Positions 1 to 11,512 of a DNA stretch of 64,000 nt are shown in pieces. Every line of letters begins with the position of its first letter. Position 1 is the first letter of the stretch. The position numbers were made by a program, and so were the translations under genes. Under the pieces are notes generated by a model. The model had not been told where the DNA came from, ran no database searches, and saw nothing but the letters and a program-made list of their open reading frames with translations. The stretch spans positions 1,178,001 to 1,242,000 of the forward strand of contig JBCAQO010000008.1 of NCBI GenBank assembly GCA_039111635.1, written 5' to 3'. Source of the DNA: Heterobasidion occidentale (lineage: Eukaryota > Basidiomycota > Agaricomycetes > Russulales > Bondarzewiaceae).

Positions 1-600
1 ATGTAGGCTATGTCGAGGAAGAGGGATTCAGATAATTGACGTGTCGGAACGCGGTTGTGGCTGGAGCGCAGGAGGCTCAAGTTGTTTGTTCCCTTGCAGT
101 GCATCATGTTCGACGGTCGCAACTCAAATTCTTCTGGCTCCCTGTTACACCCTCAAGCTTCAAGCTCCTTGTTGTTGTATGCATGCTTCATCAATCACGT
201 ATATCCACATCTAAAAGCCCATCCAATCAGCGGGGCGTCTACAACAACCTGATCTGACTCAACCTTATCATTCCTGCCGCCGCTCATACTGCACCGTAAC
301 CCAAATGCAAGATACACGCTCTACAAGAGGCTAGCCAGGATTCATCGGGTTGATATGGGCGCATCCTGGGAAATTTTTGATATACAGATATCCTCTGTTT
401 GCAACCATGCGCTGCTGCAATGCTGCGCTAGTGCTGCTGCCGAATGGACACGACATCATCGATCAAGCGCATATGCATCACTTGACGTAGGTTCATAACG
501 CTGTGCATTATAGGCGCCCATTACAGGTGCATAAAAGCGTCCAAACAACGGCCCCCCAGTTCCTATCATCTATTCAAAGTCTCTCACATCCACGATCCAT
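1..600. other. 5' flank without a supported gene
   Basis: Only short overlapping open frames are present and none resembles a known protein. The last ~110 bases are the likely promoter of the first carrier gene. They contain a stretch around 503-522 (core GTGCATTATAGGCGC) that recurs upstream of the second carrier gene near 2413-2430. Confidence 0.5.
500..525 (+). promoter_or_regulatory. duplicated promoter segment of carrier copy 1
   Basis: The TATA-like core CATTATAGGCGC lies about 110 bases upstream of the copy 1 start codon. A near-identical core lies about 110 bases upstream of copy 2 (2413-2432). The duplication unit therefore included the proximal promoter. Its function as a TATA element is inferred from position only. 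Confidence 0.45.
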
Positions 601-626
601 CTCCCATCCCCATCAGCACAAGACCG

Positions 627-1983
627 ATGATTGAGATAGACTATGCGATGCTGGGCATTATCACTGCCTTTGCTTGTGTGTCCGTGCTTGCGGTCGCACC
701 CCTGCACGGCGCACTCGTCCGCTACAGGGTTAACTATGTGCCGAAAACCGTGCGCCTCCTGTCCTCGGAGGATGAGAGCGGAGGCCGACCTGAGGAGAGT
801 TCGCTCCGACCGCGTGTCCCAGGGTTCTTCCGCACGCTTGGAAGAGTAAAGAAGATTGAGGTGAGTCCTCAGTTGAATTGCTTTGAGCAAGGCTTGAACG
901 CTGACAGCGACTGCACAGGGCTGGGCTGGCATGTATAAAGGGATCAGTACGTTCCATGCTCATTGGTATCCTATGCGTTCGCGCCGACGCCCTTTTATAC
1001 ATAGTGCCCCAACTTATGGCACCTGTCGTCACGATGCTCCTGGTCAAACTTGTCACTCTCGGGGTCTATGGCAGCAATGGCTTCAACAGCCCAGGCCTCA
1101 TTTGGGGTCTGCCCGTCCTGATCTTGACAATGCCTCTAATTATTCTCATCAACCGGTAAGAAGTCTTGCGGTCTACTTCCGGGATGACTCATATTCTTCA
1201 AGTCTCTAATATTTTGCTTTCGGAAAAGGTCAATCATCACACCTTACCGTCTTCCCTTCTTCGGGCCCACACGCTCCCTCCGCATCCTCTTCTCCGCGGC
1301 CGAGCGCCGAGCGCCTTGGATACTTTTCTTGACACCCGGTCTGCTGATCGCACAGGCCTTGCAAGTGTTCTATACCGTCGGCCTTGTGTGTTTCCGCCGC
1401 ACGCTCATGCCCAACCTCACTATCCCGTCCTCATTTACGCGCTTGAAAGATATATCTCCGATGTGGCCAATTTTATTTGTGGGCGTCACTCTGCTGAGCC
1501 CGCTAGTGTTGACCCCGTTGGAGGTTATTGCAACGCGGTTGTCCGTTCAGCCTAACTTCAAGGCTTCAGAGCCTAGGCCAGTTCCGGGAGCGGAGCAAGA
1601 GGCGGACATCAAGACAAGGGGCACTGTACAGCCCTGACGAAGATGTGATCAGGCAAGTTTTATCTCACTGCGAATCTCCGTTCATATATATTCGTGAGAT
1701 AGAAATCTCCTTGAGCTCACTGTCGTCGTTCAACAGGCTGAGGGGGTCAGATGACATGGACCCAGCCCCATACACCGGGTTCGCCGACTGCGGCAAACGT
1801 GTCATCATAGAGGAAGGATGGCGCACGCTGTATCGCGGCTGGTGGTTCGCGCTCATAGTCTGCTTATCTGCAGCATGAGGTTTGCGTGCAGGTAACTGGA
1901 TGGTTATTACGGTCGGTGGTTCGTTGTACTTGCTCAAAGGCTCGCATGTCCCAACTCTTTCTTCGCCCCTCACGCTTGTATGA
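627..1983 (+). CDS. mitochondrial carrier family protein, tandem copy 1 (frame broken)
   Basis: Predicted SLC25-type inner-membrane carrier; the substrate cannot be told. Exons read from ATG 627: a hydrophobic first helix, then 'VKKIE' joined across an intron to 'GWAGMYKG' (a degenerate carrier signature end), a middle hydrophobic exon, and a long exon from about 1230 with 'TPYRLPFFGPTRSLRI' and the carrier-type motif 'TPLEVIATRLSVQ' (P-x-E-x-x-x-x-R). A final module has 'EEGWRTLYRGWW'. The frame is lost at about 1617-1622, in a GGGG run. Dropping one G would restore the match to copies 2 and 3, so this is either a disabling mutation or a base-call error. A GC-AG intron follows at 1653-1736. 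The last exon (around 1905-1983) is placed by comparison with copy 2 and is uncertain. Confidence 0.72.
1653..1736 (+). other. GC-AG intron in carrier copy 1
   Basis: The donor reads AG|GCAAGT and the acceptor CAACAG|G. Splicing here joins 'DEDVI' to 'RLRGSDDMDPAPY', which matches the other two copies. The same non-canonical donor occurs at the same codon in copies 2 and 3. Confidence 0.8.
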
Positions 1984-2412
1984 GGATTTGACCAATCTCT
2001 GTGCTCATGTTTGGGCAGTATGCGACTGCTGAGATCTTCAACCGTCAACCAGTCGAATACTTCGGGCTCCCCGGTTTTCGTCAATCCCTCCCAGATCGGC
2101 TTGCCGTTGTGTACACGGCTCCTCAATCATCAGCCACTCATTTTTGCATCTTCCCCAGCCTGCTGAGCGTCCATATATCAGCTTGAAACCACACGACTGA
2201 GCTTCACTCGTCTTCACACGCTGATATCAATCCGGAACCGAAATCCAAGTCACGGCTGTGGGAGGTCAGCAGGACCGATACGAGCGGCCCCTGAGAAAAA
2301 ATGGCATCTTTGGTCTCGAGCCGTGCACAACTGCCGAGTAGACACGACTCCCAAGTGACTCCTAGCTCCAGATCCCGCTATGACATCAAGCAGCATTACC
2401 CCGCGTAAGGGT

Positions 2413-2432
2413 GCTGTGCATTATAGGCGCTC
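2413..2432 (+). promoter_or_regulatory. duplicated promoter segment of carrier copy 2
   Basis: Contains TGTGCATTATAGGCGC, shared with the copy 1 upstream region at about 503-520 and at nearly the same distance from the ATG. Shared ancestry is visible; promoter activity is inferred. Confidence 0.45.
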
Positions 2433-2530
2433 GTTCCAGAAACATATACAAGGCGTCCCAACTACCTATGGTCCTCATCATCTTACATCTTACATTCACG
2501 TCCACGACCCACCCCACGAGCATAAGAGCG

Positions 2531-3939
2531 ATGATTGATCTCGACCATTCAACGGGCACGATTCGCATGGGCGTCATCTTTGCTTATGCTGCAGTGGCCT
2601 TGGTTGCGGTCGCACCCCTGCAAGGCGCACTCGTCCGCTACACGGCCAACTATGCGCCCAAGACCGTGCAACTGCTGTCTTCGGAGAAGAAGAGCGGAGA
2701 CCAGGCCGAGGAGAGATCGCTCCGTCCGCGTGTCCCAGGGTTCTTTCGCACGCTGGGAAGAGTGAAGAAGATTGAGGTGAGCCTTCCAGTGGATCGCATT
2801 TGGATCGCCCCCGTAGCACGAGAGGTCTAAACGCTGACGGTGACAACACAGGGCTGGGCGGGCATGTATAAGGGGGCCGGTACGTTCCACGCTCATCGAC
2901 ATCTTGCTTATGCACTTGCGCCGACGCCATTTCGTGCATAGTGCCCCGACTCATCCCGCCCGTCATCACGATGGTCGTTGTCAATCTTGTCATTTTTGGT
3001 GTCGGTTCTGGCGTCTCACTCATTAACTGGCGTCTGCCCTTCATGTTGTTGACTATGGTCATTGCTCAAATGCTCCCTTTGATTATCATCAACCGGTAAG
3101 GTCTCGCGGTCCACTGCTGGATCCCTTGCATCGGTCAAGTGTCTAATTGTTGACCTTTTGAAAAGATCGACCATCACGCCTTACCGTCTCCCCTTCTTCG
3201 GGCCCACACGCTCCCTCCGCATCCTCCTCTCCGCGGCCGAGCGTCGGGCACCTTGGCTGCTTTTCTTCACACCCGGCCTGCTGCCCGCACAAGTCCTGCA
3301 AGTGACCTATTCCAACGAATTCATGTTTATTCGCCACGCGATCATGCCCAACATGACTCTTCCGTTGTCATACGCGAGCTTGAAAGAGATTTCTCCGATA
3401 TTGCCAATTTCATTTGTGGGCATCGCCTTGCTGAGGTCGCTGTTGTTGACCCCGTTGGAGGTTATCACAACGCGATTGTCTGTTCAGCCCAACTTCACGG
3501 CCTTGGAACCTAGGCCGGTTGCAGGAGCAGAGCAAGAGGCGGACCTCAAGACGCGGGAATTGTACAATCCTGACCAAGATGTGATCAGGCAAGTGCTATC
3601 TCACCGCAAATCTCCGTTCATACACATTTGCGAGGTAGAATTTTTCTATAGCTGACCGTTGTTGTCGCTCAATAGGCTCAGGGGATCGGACGACATGGAT
3701 CCTGCCCCATACACCGGCTTTGTCGACTGCGGTAAACGTATCATCATGGAGGAAGGATGGCGCACGCTGTATCGTGGGTGGTGGGCCACGCTCATTGGCT
3801 AATTCCCCGCGGCGTAAGTGGGGAGGCTGAGGTTTGCATGAGGTCAATGGTTATTATCACGGTCGGTGGTCCGTTGTACTTGTTCGAAGGCTTGCGCGTC
3901 CCACCGCCCTTACCCTTCTGTATGGATTTGACCAATTAG
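2531..3939 (+). CDS. mitochondrial carrier family protein, tandem copy 2
   Basis: Closest relative of copy 1 and the best preserved of the three over most of its length. From ATG 2531: 'VALVAVAPLQGALVRY', then after an intron 'GWAGMYKG', a hydrophobic middle exon, and a 150-codon exon from about 3165 with 'TPYRLPFFGPTRSLRI' and 'TPLEVITTRLSVQ'. The last carrier repeat has 'PYTGFVDCGKRIIMEEG' and 'WRTLYRGWW'. In frame, a TAA at 3800-3802 follows 'ATLIG'. At the same place copy 1 reads 'IVCLSAA' and copy 3 'AACITRIALT', so the protein may end about one helix early. If the stop is an error, a further exon (about 3840-3939, 'MVIITVGGPLY') would supply the sixth helix. Three-repeat SLC25 architecture is known for the family; the substrate is unknown. 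Confidence 0.75.
3589..3675 (+). other. GC-AG intron in carrier copy 2
   Basis: Donor AG|GCAAGT after 'QDVI', acceptor AATAG|G before 'LRGSDDMDPAPY'. Same position and phase as in copies 1 and 3. Confidence 0.82.
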
Positions 3940-4118
3940 TCTCTGTGCTCATGTTTGGGAGTGACGCAGCACGTCAGCCGCGCGTCTGGCGTGCACGAAC
4001 CACCAACACCGCATTACGCCCCAAGCTTTATAAGTGCAAATCACTATCGATGATTGCTCATACCAGTTGCACATAAGCGTCCACCAGGAGCTAATCGTTC
4101 ACCTGCAACACACCACTC

Positions 4119-5442
4119 ATGATCGGACACGATGTTATAGTTGGCGCCGCCTGTATGGTGATCAGCGGCTCAGGCGTCTCTGCCGTCTTGCTCGCGAGCA
4201 CGGTCCTGGATGGTCTTCTCGCCCGCAGAAGGATCAATTATTTGCCAAACCGCATGAGTTTGGTGTCGTCAGAGAAGGGAGAAGTCGTCGAGTGCAGCCC
4301 CATTCCAGGACTTTTGCATATTCTCCGGAGGGTGAGGAAGCTAGAGGTGAGCTCAGGAGCTATGTGCTCTCACTGTGCCTAAGTGCTCTCAATGATCGCA
4401 CAGCGTTCGGGGGGCGGGTACAAAGGATTGAGTACGTCACGGTCTCTTTGTATTCCAGTCCGCCAACTGTCTGACGTCAAGAATTTTATGCTGCAGTGCC
4501 CATGACTTGTCGCTCGCCGTTTATCTAGTCGTCAACAATGGCATGAAACGCTTCCTATCAAGCATGCTATCCCCTGCAGGCCTGTGGAGCCCACTCGTCG
4601 TGAAGTTGACCGGTTCAATCGTCGGGCTTCCCATTGTGGTTATCCATGATCGGTCAGCTACCCTGTTCCGCGCCTTTCATTGCGCTGCTATTGCCTTCTC
4701 ATACGAGTATTTCATTCTTACGTTCTCCAAAGATCGATCGTGACGCCCTATCGCCTCCCCTACTTCAGTCCTGCCCGCTCGCTCCGCGTTCTCCTCACTC
4801 CCGCTGAACACAGTGCGCCATGGCTCCTCTTTTTCAAGCCGGGACTGCTGGCCGCGCAGGTCCTGCACGACCTCTGCACCGCCGGCTTCTTACTTCCTCT
4901 CCGCTTCGTTCTTGTCCCTGCGTCGTCTCTGCCGATGAGAGAGATACGTTGGGGGACCATCTCCCCGGTGAGGGCGGGTCTGCTTGCGGGTGTCGTGCTG
5001 CTCAGCTCGCTGGTGCTGTGCCCACTGGAAGTGATCGTTCTGCGGTTGTCGGTCCAACGTAACTCTGCGGCTTCGACGGCTCCCCCAAAGCCAGAGAAGG
5101 GGGGCTTAGACTTGTACACTCCTGAGCAAGAGGTGATCAGGCAAGTCGTAGTGCATTACAGAGTCTTGTTGACATTCTTGACAAGATTTGCTGTCTCATT
5201 GCTTACAGGGTCAGGGGCTCATACAGCATGGACCCGGCTCCGTATCGTGGACTTGTTGACTGTGCCAGGCGCATCGTTGCAGAAGAGGGATGGCGCACGC
5301 TGTATCGCGGCTGGTCTGCTACGCTGGCGGCTTGTATCACTAGAATAGCACTCACGTGAGGAGTCGGTCTACGGCCGGTCGCCTATCCATGCGAGTGTTC
5401 ATCATCGTTCCAATGAACATTGCAATGCAAGTGAGGAGATGA
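4119..5442 (+). CDS. mitochondrial carrier family protein, tandem copy 3 (most diverged)
   Basis: Starts at ATG 4119 with 'MIGHDVIVGAACMVISGSG'. It follows the exon plan of copies 1 and 2: 'RKLE' joined to 'SGGGYKGL', a hydrophobic middle exon ('SLAVYLVVNNGMKRF'), a long exon from about 4735 with 'TPYRLPYFSPARSLRV' and the carrier motif 'CPLEVIVLRLSVQ', then 'EEGWRTLYRGW'. The middle exon is out of phase with the preceding exon around 4497-4515, so a splice site there is misjudged or a base is missing. The 3' end is provisional: a last exon around 5391-5442 ('MRVFIIVPMNIAMQ') ends in TGA, but its tail could be another intron. Promoter similarity to copies 1 and 2 is weak, consistent with an older duplication. 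Confidence 0.7.
5141..5208 (+). other. GC-AG intron in carrier copy 3
   Basis: Donor AG|GCAAGT after 'EQEVI', acceptor TTACAG|G. The position is the same as in copies 1 and 2 although the intron sequence and length differ, so the GC donor was kept through divergence. Confidence 0.82.
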
Positions 5443-8254
5443 GGATCGATGTGTCAGCTTGTACGTGGCTCCGGAATGGGCTTCGTACGATGGCGCTGAG
5501 TGGAACGTGGGTTGGCTGAGTGCTCCCATTCGATTGTGCGCAACGAACGGTGGCTATCCCTGGTCGGTCTATGATAGGTCCTGCTCATTGCAGAACACAC
5601 CGTCGTGCAACGCTTTTCCATGGCGGCCTTCATGTTTATCTTGGCTGACCATATTTGACAGCCTGCCTCGTCCGCCGATCGAGGGTTCGAGCTGGCCTCC
5701 TCATAGGTGACAAAGTCGACGAAGAACACTTCAAGTGTTCTTCTTATGCAGCCTCTAGATACTACCCTGTGTCTATCATCTATTCCGCGGGGGATGTCCA
5801 CCTGTGCACAACCTGAAACTTGGAACGCAGAACTCTCGACAGTGAGGAGTGAGGCGAAGGTGGAATGCCGCGGATCAAGTTCCTTCTCGTCGTAATGTTA
5901 AGTGTTTTTGGGCTCCTCAAGCTCGCCAGTCGGCACCGACGAGAGTTATCACTGCGTGCCATACAGAAGCTTCAACGGTCCTGTCACCTCTCCCCGTTGC
6001 GATGACTAGACGAAACATCTGGCCTGTTCCAGCATTGTGAGTGCATCTGAGGCTCGAGCTCAGCCAAAAATACACGAAACTGATGTTAAGTTCTTTCAGG
6101 CTCCGTGCTATCCCGCTTGAATGTGGATCCGCAGAGAAGTCTTTCCGCGGCAAGCTGTCAATATTACTGCATCGAATGCAGAGAGGAAATATGTGTAGGT
6201 CACCCAGGCTTCATAATTCGAACTATCCGGACACGTACTACCCTGGGTATCGTAGCGCCGAATTTGTTCAAGAAGCTCAACACCCGGCTCAAGATCACTC
6301 CCTCGAGTAAGCGTCTGTCGCCTCACTGTAGCCGGTCATTGAAAGATTGTATGTGACTGGAACAGGCAGCTAGGGTACTGTGCACACACGAATGCTCAAA
6401 CTGCGAGTACTCCTCCATGGGGGTGGTGGACCGGCGATGTTTCCTCGTTCGTTATGTACATGAATAACCCGCAAGGCTTACGTATATGATCTCCTTCTTT
6501 GCAACAGACCCCGAATCCCTTCTCACCGGCGGTACGTTATGGCACTGTTATAGCGTGCGCTTCTTCCTACTCCCCTTTTGAATCGCGGTACCGAGCGCCC
6601 TGTCGCATTGGCTTGTGAATGTGTGCGTTATTCCTGCATATCCCCATTGCTCTTTTCCTCTCAATATCTTCCATTTAGGTACGGCTGTCTTCAAGATTGA
6701 GCGGACATGAGGACTTGTTGGCCACTAGGTAGGCCTTGAGGCAAGATCGACCACTCGCCTTGAGGCCAGGAACAACTTGGAGTACCGAATACAGTCGGTG
6801 AATAAGTCATACACAGCACTTGTCATCGATTGCTGCTTGGCCACGGAGTTGAAGGCCGGTGCCATGCAACTTTCTGTAGGCTGTGAGGGCAGGCGATGAG
6901 TGCAGCATATGGACACTGCTAGATGCCGCAGGATGCCCTAGGATGTCGCTCAAGACGGTAGCAGATTGGAGAGACAATTGATCTAGGTGAGAGTCATGTT
7001 TGATGGCTGCGCTTGTGCAAACCATGGATGGCGATGCATTGATTTCATATATGTGCCGCGTCCCAGACAGTTTGATCTGAGTTTTTGACTCTGCTGACTG
7101 CCTTTCCTCCAGTAGAGCATATTTGACTTTAACTCATGGGACTCAAAAGGGCGTCTGTGATTTCCCTACCGTCTGCACCTCCTGGCACGAGTTCTCATTT
7201 GCCAGTGTTTCTGAGCCTTCACGGACCTTACACAAGTTCGCATACTAAACTTCCGTAGTCATCGAAGGCTCTAGGGTCACCTGGTTTGAATTGAGATCTC
7301 TTGAATCTCGAAAGACGTGCCTTTGCTTGGACCTCCAATTCGGTTCCTGAGAGCAGTTCCTAGACGGTATTTGACAAACAATTCAATGCGTTGTGATTCA
7401 GAACTCCAGAACATCCGGTAAACGCCGCAGGATGACTGGCGCGTTGCATATCATACGATCGATAGCTAAGTCGTCGTCAAGTGCAGGTCGCCGTGTGCGC
7501 GTCATCAGACGACCTTCCCCACGGGGCCCCACAAGAAAGAATTATGGCCGAAAAGGTCAATGAACACCATCACGAGCTATCACGAGTCCATCAGGACAGA
7601 CTGGAACGTTCACATGGTCCTTGTCTTCGTTGACACCTTGCTCCATTCTCTAGACCCATGACTGCTGCTGTTCACTGTGATTCATGTTTTGACGCGTCCG
7701 TTGGCCTGACCGCTGCCGACGGCTACGATTCGTCGTTCCATTCCCGACGCCGAGACCTGTGATTTGACGGATTTAGAGTCACTTCTCTATCATTTTAACT
7801 TGCTGTCTTCCAAGGAACATAGCACGATGGGCACGAGATTAATCATCGTTCCGCGAAAATGAGTATCCTTCGTTGGGGTTAGCACCAATATTGAGTAATG
7901 AGTAGATTACCTTCCGGCCATATACCTTCTCGCCGTAATCACCTATCTAAGGGTTTTTCTCTCAATTCATAACAAACATCACCATCATGCGTAGACGTTC
8001 GCTGTCCTTCGCTGTCGTTTTGTGAACCTAACGAACAGGCAGGATTACATTTTGGGGAGGAAGATTTCGTGGTCCGATCCTAATTCTAAGTCCGATCTTA
8101 TGCATGTCCGACGTGCTAGAATCCCGATGGTTTTCCCCTCACGTTTAATCTTGCGAAAGTAGATTGGTCCGTGATCGCCATGCTGCTTGTAACACGTCGG
8201 ACAATTTTTCGAAGCTAACCGTTGACCAATGCTCATCCCTCTTCCCGCAGCAGG
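5443..8254. other. 2.8 kb region without a supported gene
   Basis: No frame longer than about 115 codons shows family resemblance. Weak protein-like stretches occur on the + strand near 5459-5700 and 6105-6310 (for example 'NYPDTYYPGYRSAEFVQ') but cannot be joined into a gene. They could be remnants of decayed genes or chance. Sequence from 6500 to 8200 shows nothing recognisable. Confidence 0.5.
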
Positions 8255-8262
8255 TATTTATA
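8255..8262 (+). promoter_or_regulatory. TATA-like element of the carboxylesterase gene
   Basis: TATTTATA about 90 bases upstream of the ATG at 8348, a usual distance in filamentous fungi. Supported by sequence and position only. Confidence 0.45.
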
Positions 8263-8347
8263 CTGCACGTTCGCGAGATGGACGCAGACGAGATCTGCCC
8301 TCGTCGCGTCTCTTGGCCCGCCCTCCCCCGAGCCATCTGGCCCAACG

Positions 8348-10842
8348 ATGTCTCGTTTCTTTCGCGCTGCAGCGGTCCTTCTGGCCCTCGAAGTTGGCCT
8401 CACTGTCGCTGCACCGACTGCCAGAGCAACCGGTCCGACCGTGAAGCTCGACAACGGAACGTTCGTGGGCACGACATCCGGTTCTGTGTCAAAGTTCCTT
8501 GGCATACCGTTTGCACAGTCACCGTGAGTGGTATACTCTCAAGTGTAGTCTCATTCGACCAAAAAGGACGTTTTGCATATTTTAGAACAGGAGATCTCCG
8601 ATTCCGCCTTCCAAAGACGATCGATCCTTACACGGGAACTCAAACAGTGACTGCGTTTGGCCCAGCATGCCCACAGCAAGAAATTACTCTGCCCATCAAC
8701 AATGCATTGGCTCAAGCCGCTATCGACTTCATTGTGAACGAACTCTACAGCGTCGTCAGTCCTTCGAGTGAAGATTGTACGTAGTCTCTCGATATATCTT
8801 TGGCAGTGCGCTGACAATCCTCTTGAAGGCCTCACGCTCAATGTTGTCAAGCCAGCATCTGCAACAGCATCCTCGAAGCTGCCAGTTGTCGTTGTACGTG
8901 CTGATTCTCTGCATCCCTCTATTGCCGCTGAGTTTTCCTGCTTGAACTTTAGTGGATTTTTGGCGGTACGCTCTTCTCCCATATATTACTCCTAGTTGCC
9001 TCAAGTCTTCACTCGAAGGCGGTTTCGAGATCGGGGGAACTTCGATGTGAGCACATTTTCCCAGGTCTTAGATCTGTCATTTACGGGTCTACAGCTATGA
9101 TGGCGGGAGCATCGTCCAAAAGTCCATCGACCTGGGAGAGCCTGTTGTCTACGTCAGTATGAACTATCGGTTAGTTTTGCATATTCATCTCCCTCTTCTC
9201 GATCTTGGCCTCTCTAACTGCGACTCAATCTTAGCGTTTCTGGTATGTATATCAAACACGAATGTTGCTTGCGCCAGAGTTGAACACCTGATTTCCTCCA
9301 AGCCTTCGGCTTCCTGGCCAGCGAAGAAGTGAAGAAAGCAGGGGTTGGCAATCTCGGCCTCCAGGATCGTACGTCTGCTTCCAACCTCGATTGCTTCGAA
9401 CTTCGACTCAGGGATGTATTTGATACCCAGAACGCGAAGCCTTGCGATGGATCCAGAAGTACATAGGTGCCTTCGGGGGCGATCCTACCAAGGTGACTAT
9501 GTACGTCACCATGCTGGAGATCTCTCCGCCGCGCACTAACGCCGTCCGCCTCTAATCCATAGTTGGGGTGAGAGTGCAGGCGCGATTTCCGTTGCGCTTC
9601 ATATGATCACCAATGGGGGCGACACCGAAGGACTGTTCCGTGGAGCATTCATGCAATCCGGCTCGCCCATCCCTGTCGGAGACATCTCGAACGGCCAAAA
9701 ATACTACGATGCCCTCGTGGACGAAACGGGATGCTCTGGAACAGCAGACACCCTGCAATGTCTGCGAGCTGCGCCTTATGGCACTCTCAAGAGCGCCATG
9801 GACAACTCCCCGATGATATTTGCTTACCAGGTGAATTTTACCTCGCGCGTTCTTTGCGGCGAGGTGTTGATTTGGTCATGGCTGTGACGTAGTCTCTGAA
9901 CCTTGCATGGCTTCCGCGTGTTGACGGCACATTCTTGACGGATACGCCATTCAATTTAGTCCAGCAAGGCAGCGTCGCAGACATCCCGTTTATAACTGGT
10001 GCGTTGTGACCCGACTTTCAGACCAGCTTTGACTCTAAGCACGGTTTCACGTCAGGCGACTGCGACGACGAAGGAACGCTATTCTCCCTCGCCAACCTAA
10101 ACGTGACGTGAGCACCTTCGGTTTCATTCAAATAAACTAGATGATAATAACGATAAACTCACCGCGTGTTCAGCACGGACGCAGAGGTCAAAGACTATAT
10201 TTCATCGATCTACCTCTCGACGGCCTCGAGCGCCGACGTCGACCACCTGCTCGACCTGTATACTGACGACATCACCAAAGGATCGCCATACGGCACCAGT
10301 ATCCTAAATGCCATCACTCCACAGTTCAAACGTCTGGCAGCCTTGCAGGGCGATGTCGTCTTCCAGGTCCCACGACGCTTCTTCCTCAAGAACCGCGCAG
10401 ACAAGCAGAACGCGTGGTCCTTCTGTGCGTCCTTCCCCTTCGTTGATGCCTGTTCCTGTCAAGTTATGGATAAGTGGCTGACGCTGGTGAAATCGAATAG
10501 TGAGCAAGCGTCTGAAACTGCTTCCTGTGCTCGGATCGGTGAGTCTCTCTGGATGATCTACGCAGCAGGACGACGCTCACCGCCCTCGGTCTACCAAAGG
10601 TCCACGCATCCGACCTCCTGAACGTCTACGGATCCGGCGACATGGTCGACTACCTCGTCCGCTTCGCCGCGACGCTCGACCCGAACGGCAACACCGGGAT
10701 CAACTGGCCTCAGTACACCACCGCGTCGCCGCAGCTCCTGACGTTTCAAGACGGCCTGATCCCGCTGACGATCACGCAGGACACCTATCGCAAGGAGGGC
10801 ATGGAGTTCCTGATGCAGCTGTCGCTGGCAAATCCGCTCTAG
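8348..10842 (+). CDS. secreted type B carboxylesterase / lipase
   Basis: An alpha/beta-hydrolase of the carboxylesterase type B family (the family of Candida rugosa lipase and fungal sterol esterases), expected to hydrolyse carboxylic esters outside the cell. The first ~27 residues form a signal peptide (hydrophobic 'AAAVLLALEVGL' then 'APTARA'). Conserved features in order: 'VKLDNGTFVG', 'FLGIPFAQSP', 'GDLRFRLP', oxyanion-hole segment 'FGGGFEIGGT', 'PVVYVSMNYRV', 'FGFLASEE', 'GNLGLQD', 'WIQKYIGAFGGDP', nucleophile elbow 'WGESAGA' near 9565, the acidic residue in 'DCDDEGTLF' near 10060, and the likely catalytic histidine in 'VHASDLL' near 10600. Around a dozen short introns interrupt it and all major family blocks are present, so it looks intact at roughly 540 residues. 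Exact substrate (lipid, sterol ester or other) cannot be read from sequence. Confidence 0.9.
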
Positions 10843-11512
10843 GCCGGGGACAGACATCGACCTGCTTACTCACTCGCTTCTGCACCTCTCCCGAGGATGC
10901 AGGCCATCGGTGACTGAGCATGTATCCTATTGTTATGCCATCGCAGGGCGTCCATGTACCAGAACTTGTATTTTATACCCAATGCTGCAGCGCACCTCGT
11001 TGGAGGCTGTATTGATGACATTCTCTCCGCCGCTTCTTCGTAGTCGTGGATGCGCTCCTAGGTAGGATGCCTCCTCATGTACACCTAGATATCATATGAC
11101 AGAGGCCGTGCGATTGCAGTACTCATATGCCAGGAGCATCCAATAGAGAATAGCGATAGTTCGACGTGCAGGCATGTGCTGCGTGCGTATGTGCGTATGT
11201 GCGTGAGTAAATTCGGGTTGTAGATAGTCTATGCTTGTGAGCGAAGAAGGCAAAGATACACGAGCCAGCCGTACATGATTTAGATTTCGCCGAGGCGTTC
11301 GAGGGTCCTTCTACACAGCCCTACTCGGTAGGTAGGTAAGTGGTCCTAGAGATAGAGTGAACAAAAGCGGAAAGGGGGGAGAATAGTCCAGTGGTCCAAT
11401 AGTCCGAGTGTCATTTCGTCCGTGGTAGTGTTATCGAGATCATTCCAGTGTCGAGGATGCATTGCTACTAAGGTTCTGACCTTAGGAGGTCGATGTCCAT
11501 ATCCTATCCAGC
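10843..11512. other. convergent intergenic region
   Basis: Holds the 3' untranslated regions of the carboxylesterase (+) and the secreted protein (-). A short GTGCGTAT-type repeat lies at about 11170-11200. No gene seen. Confidence 0.5.
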
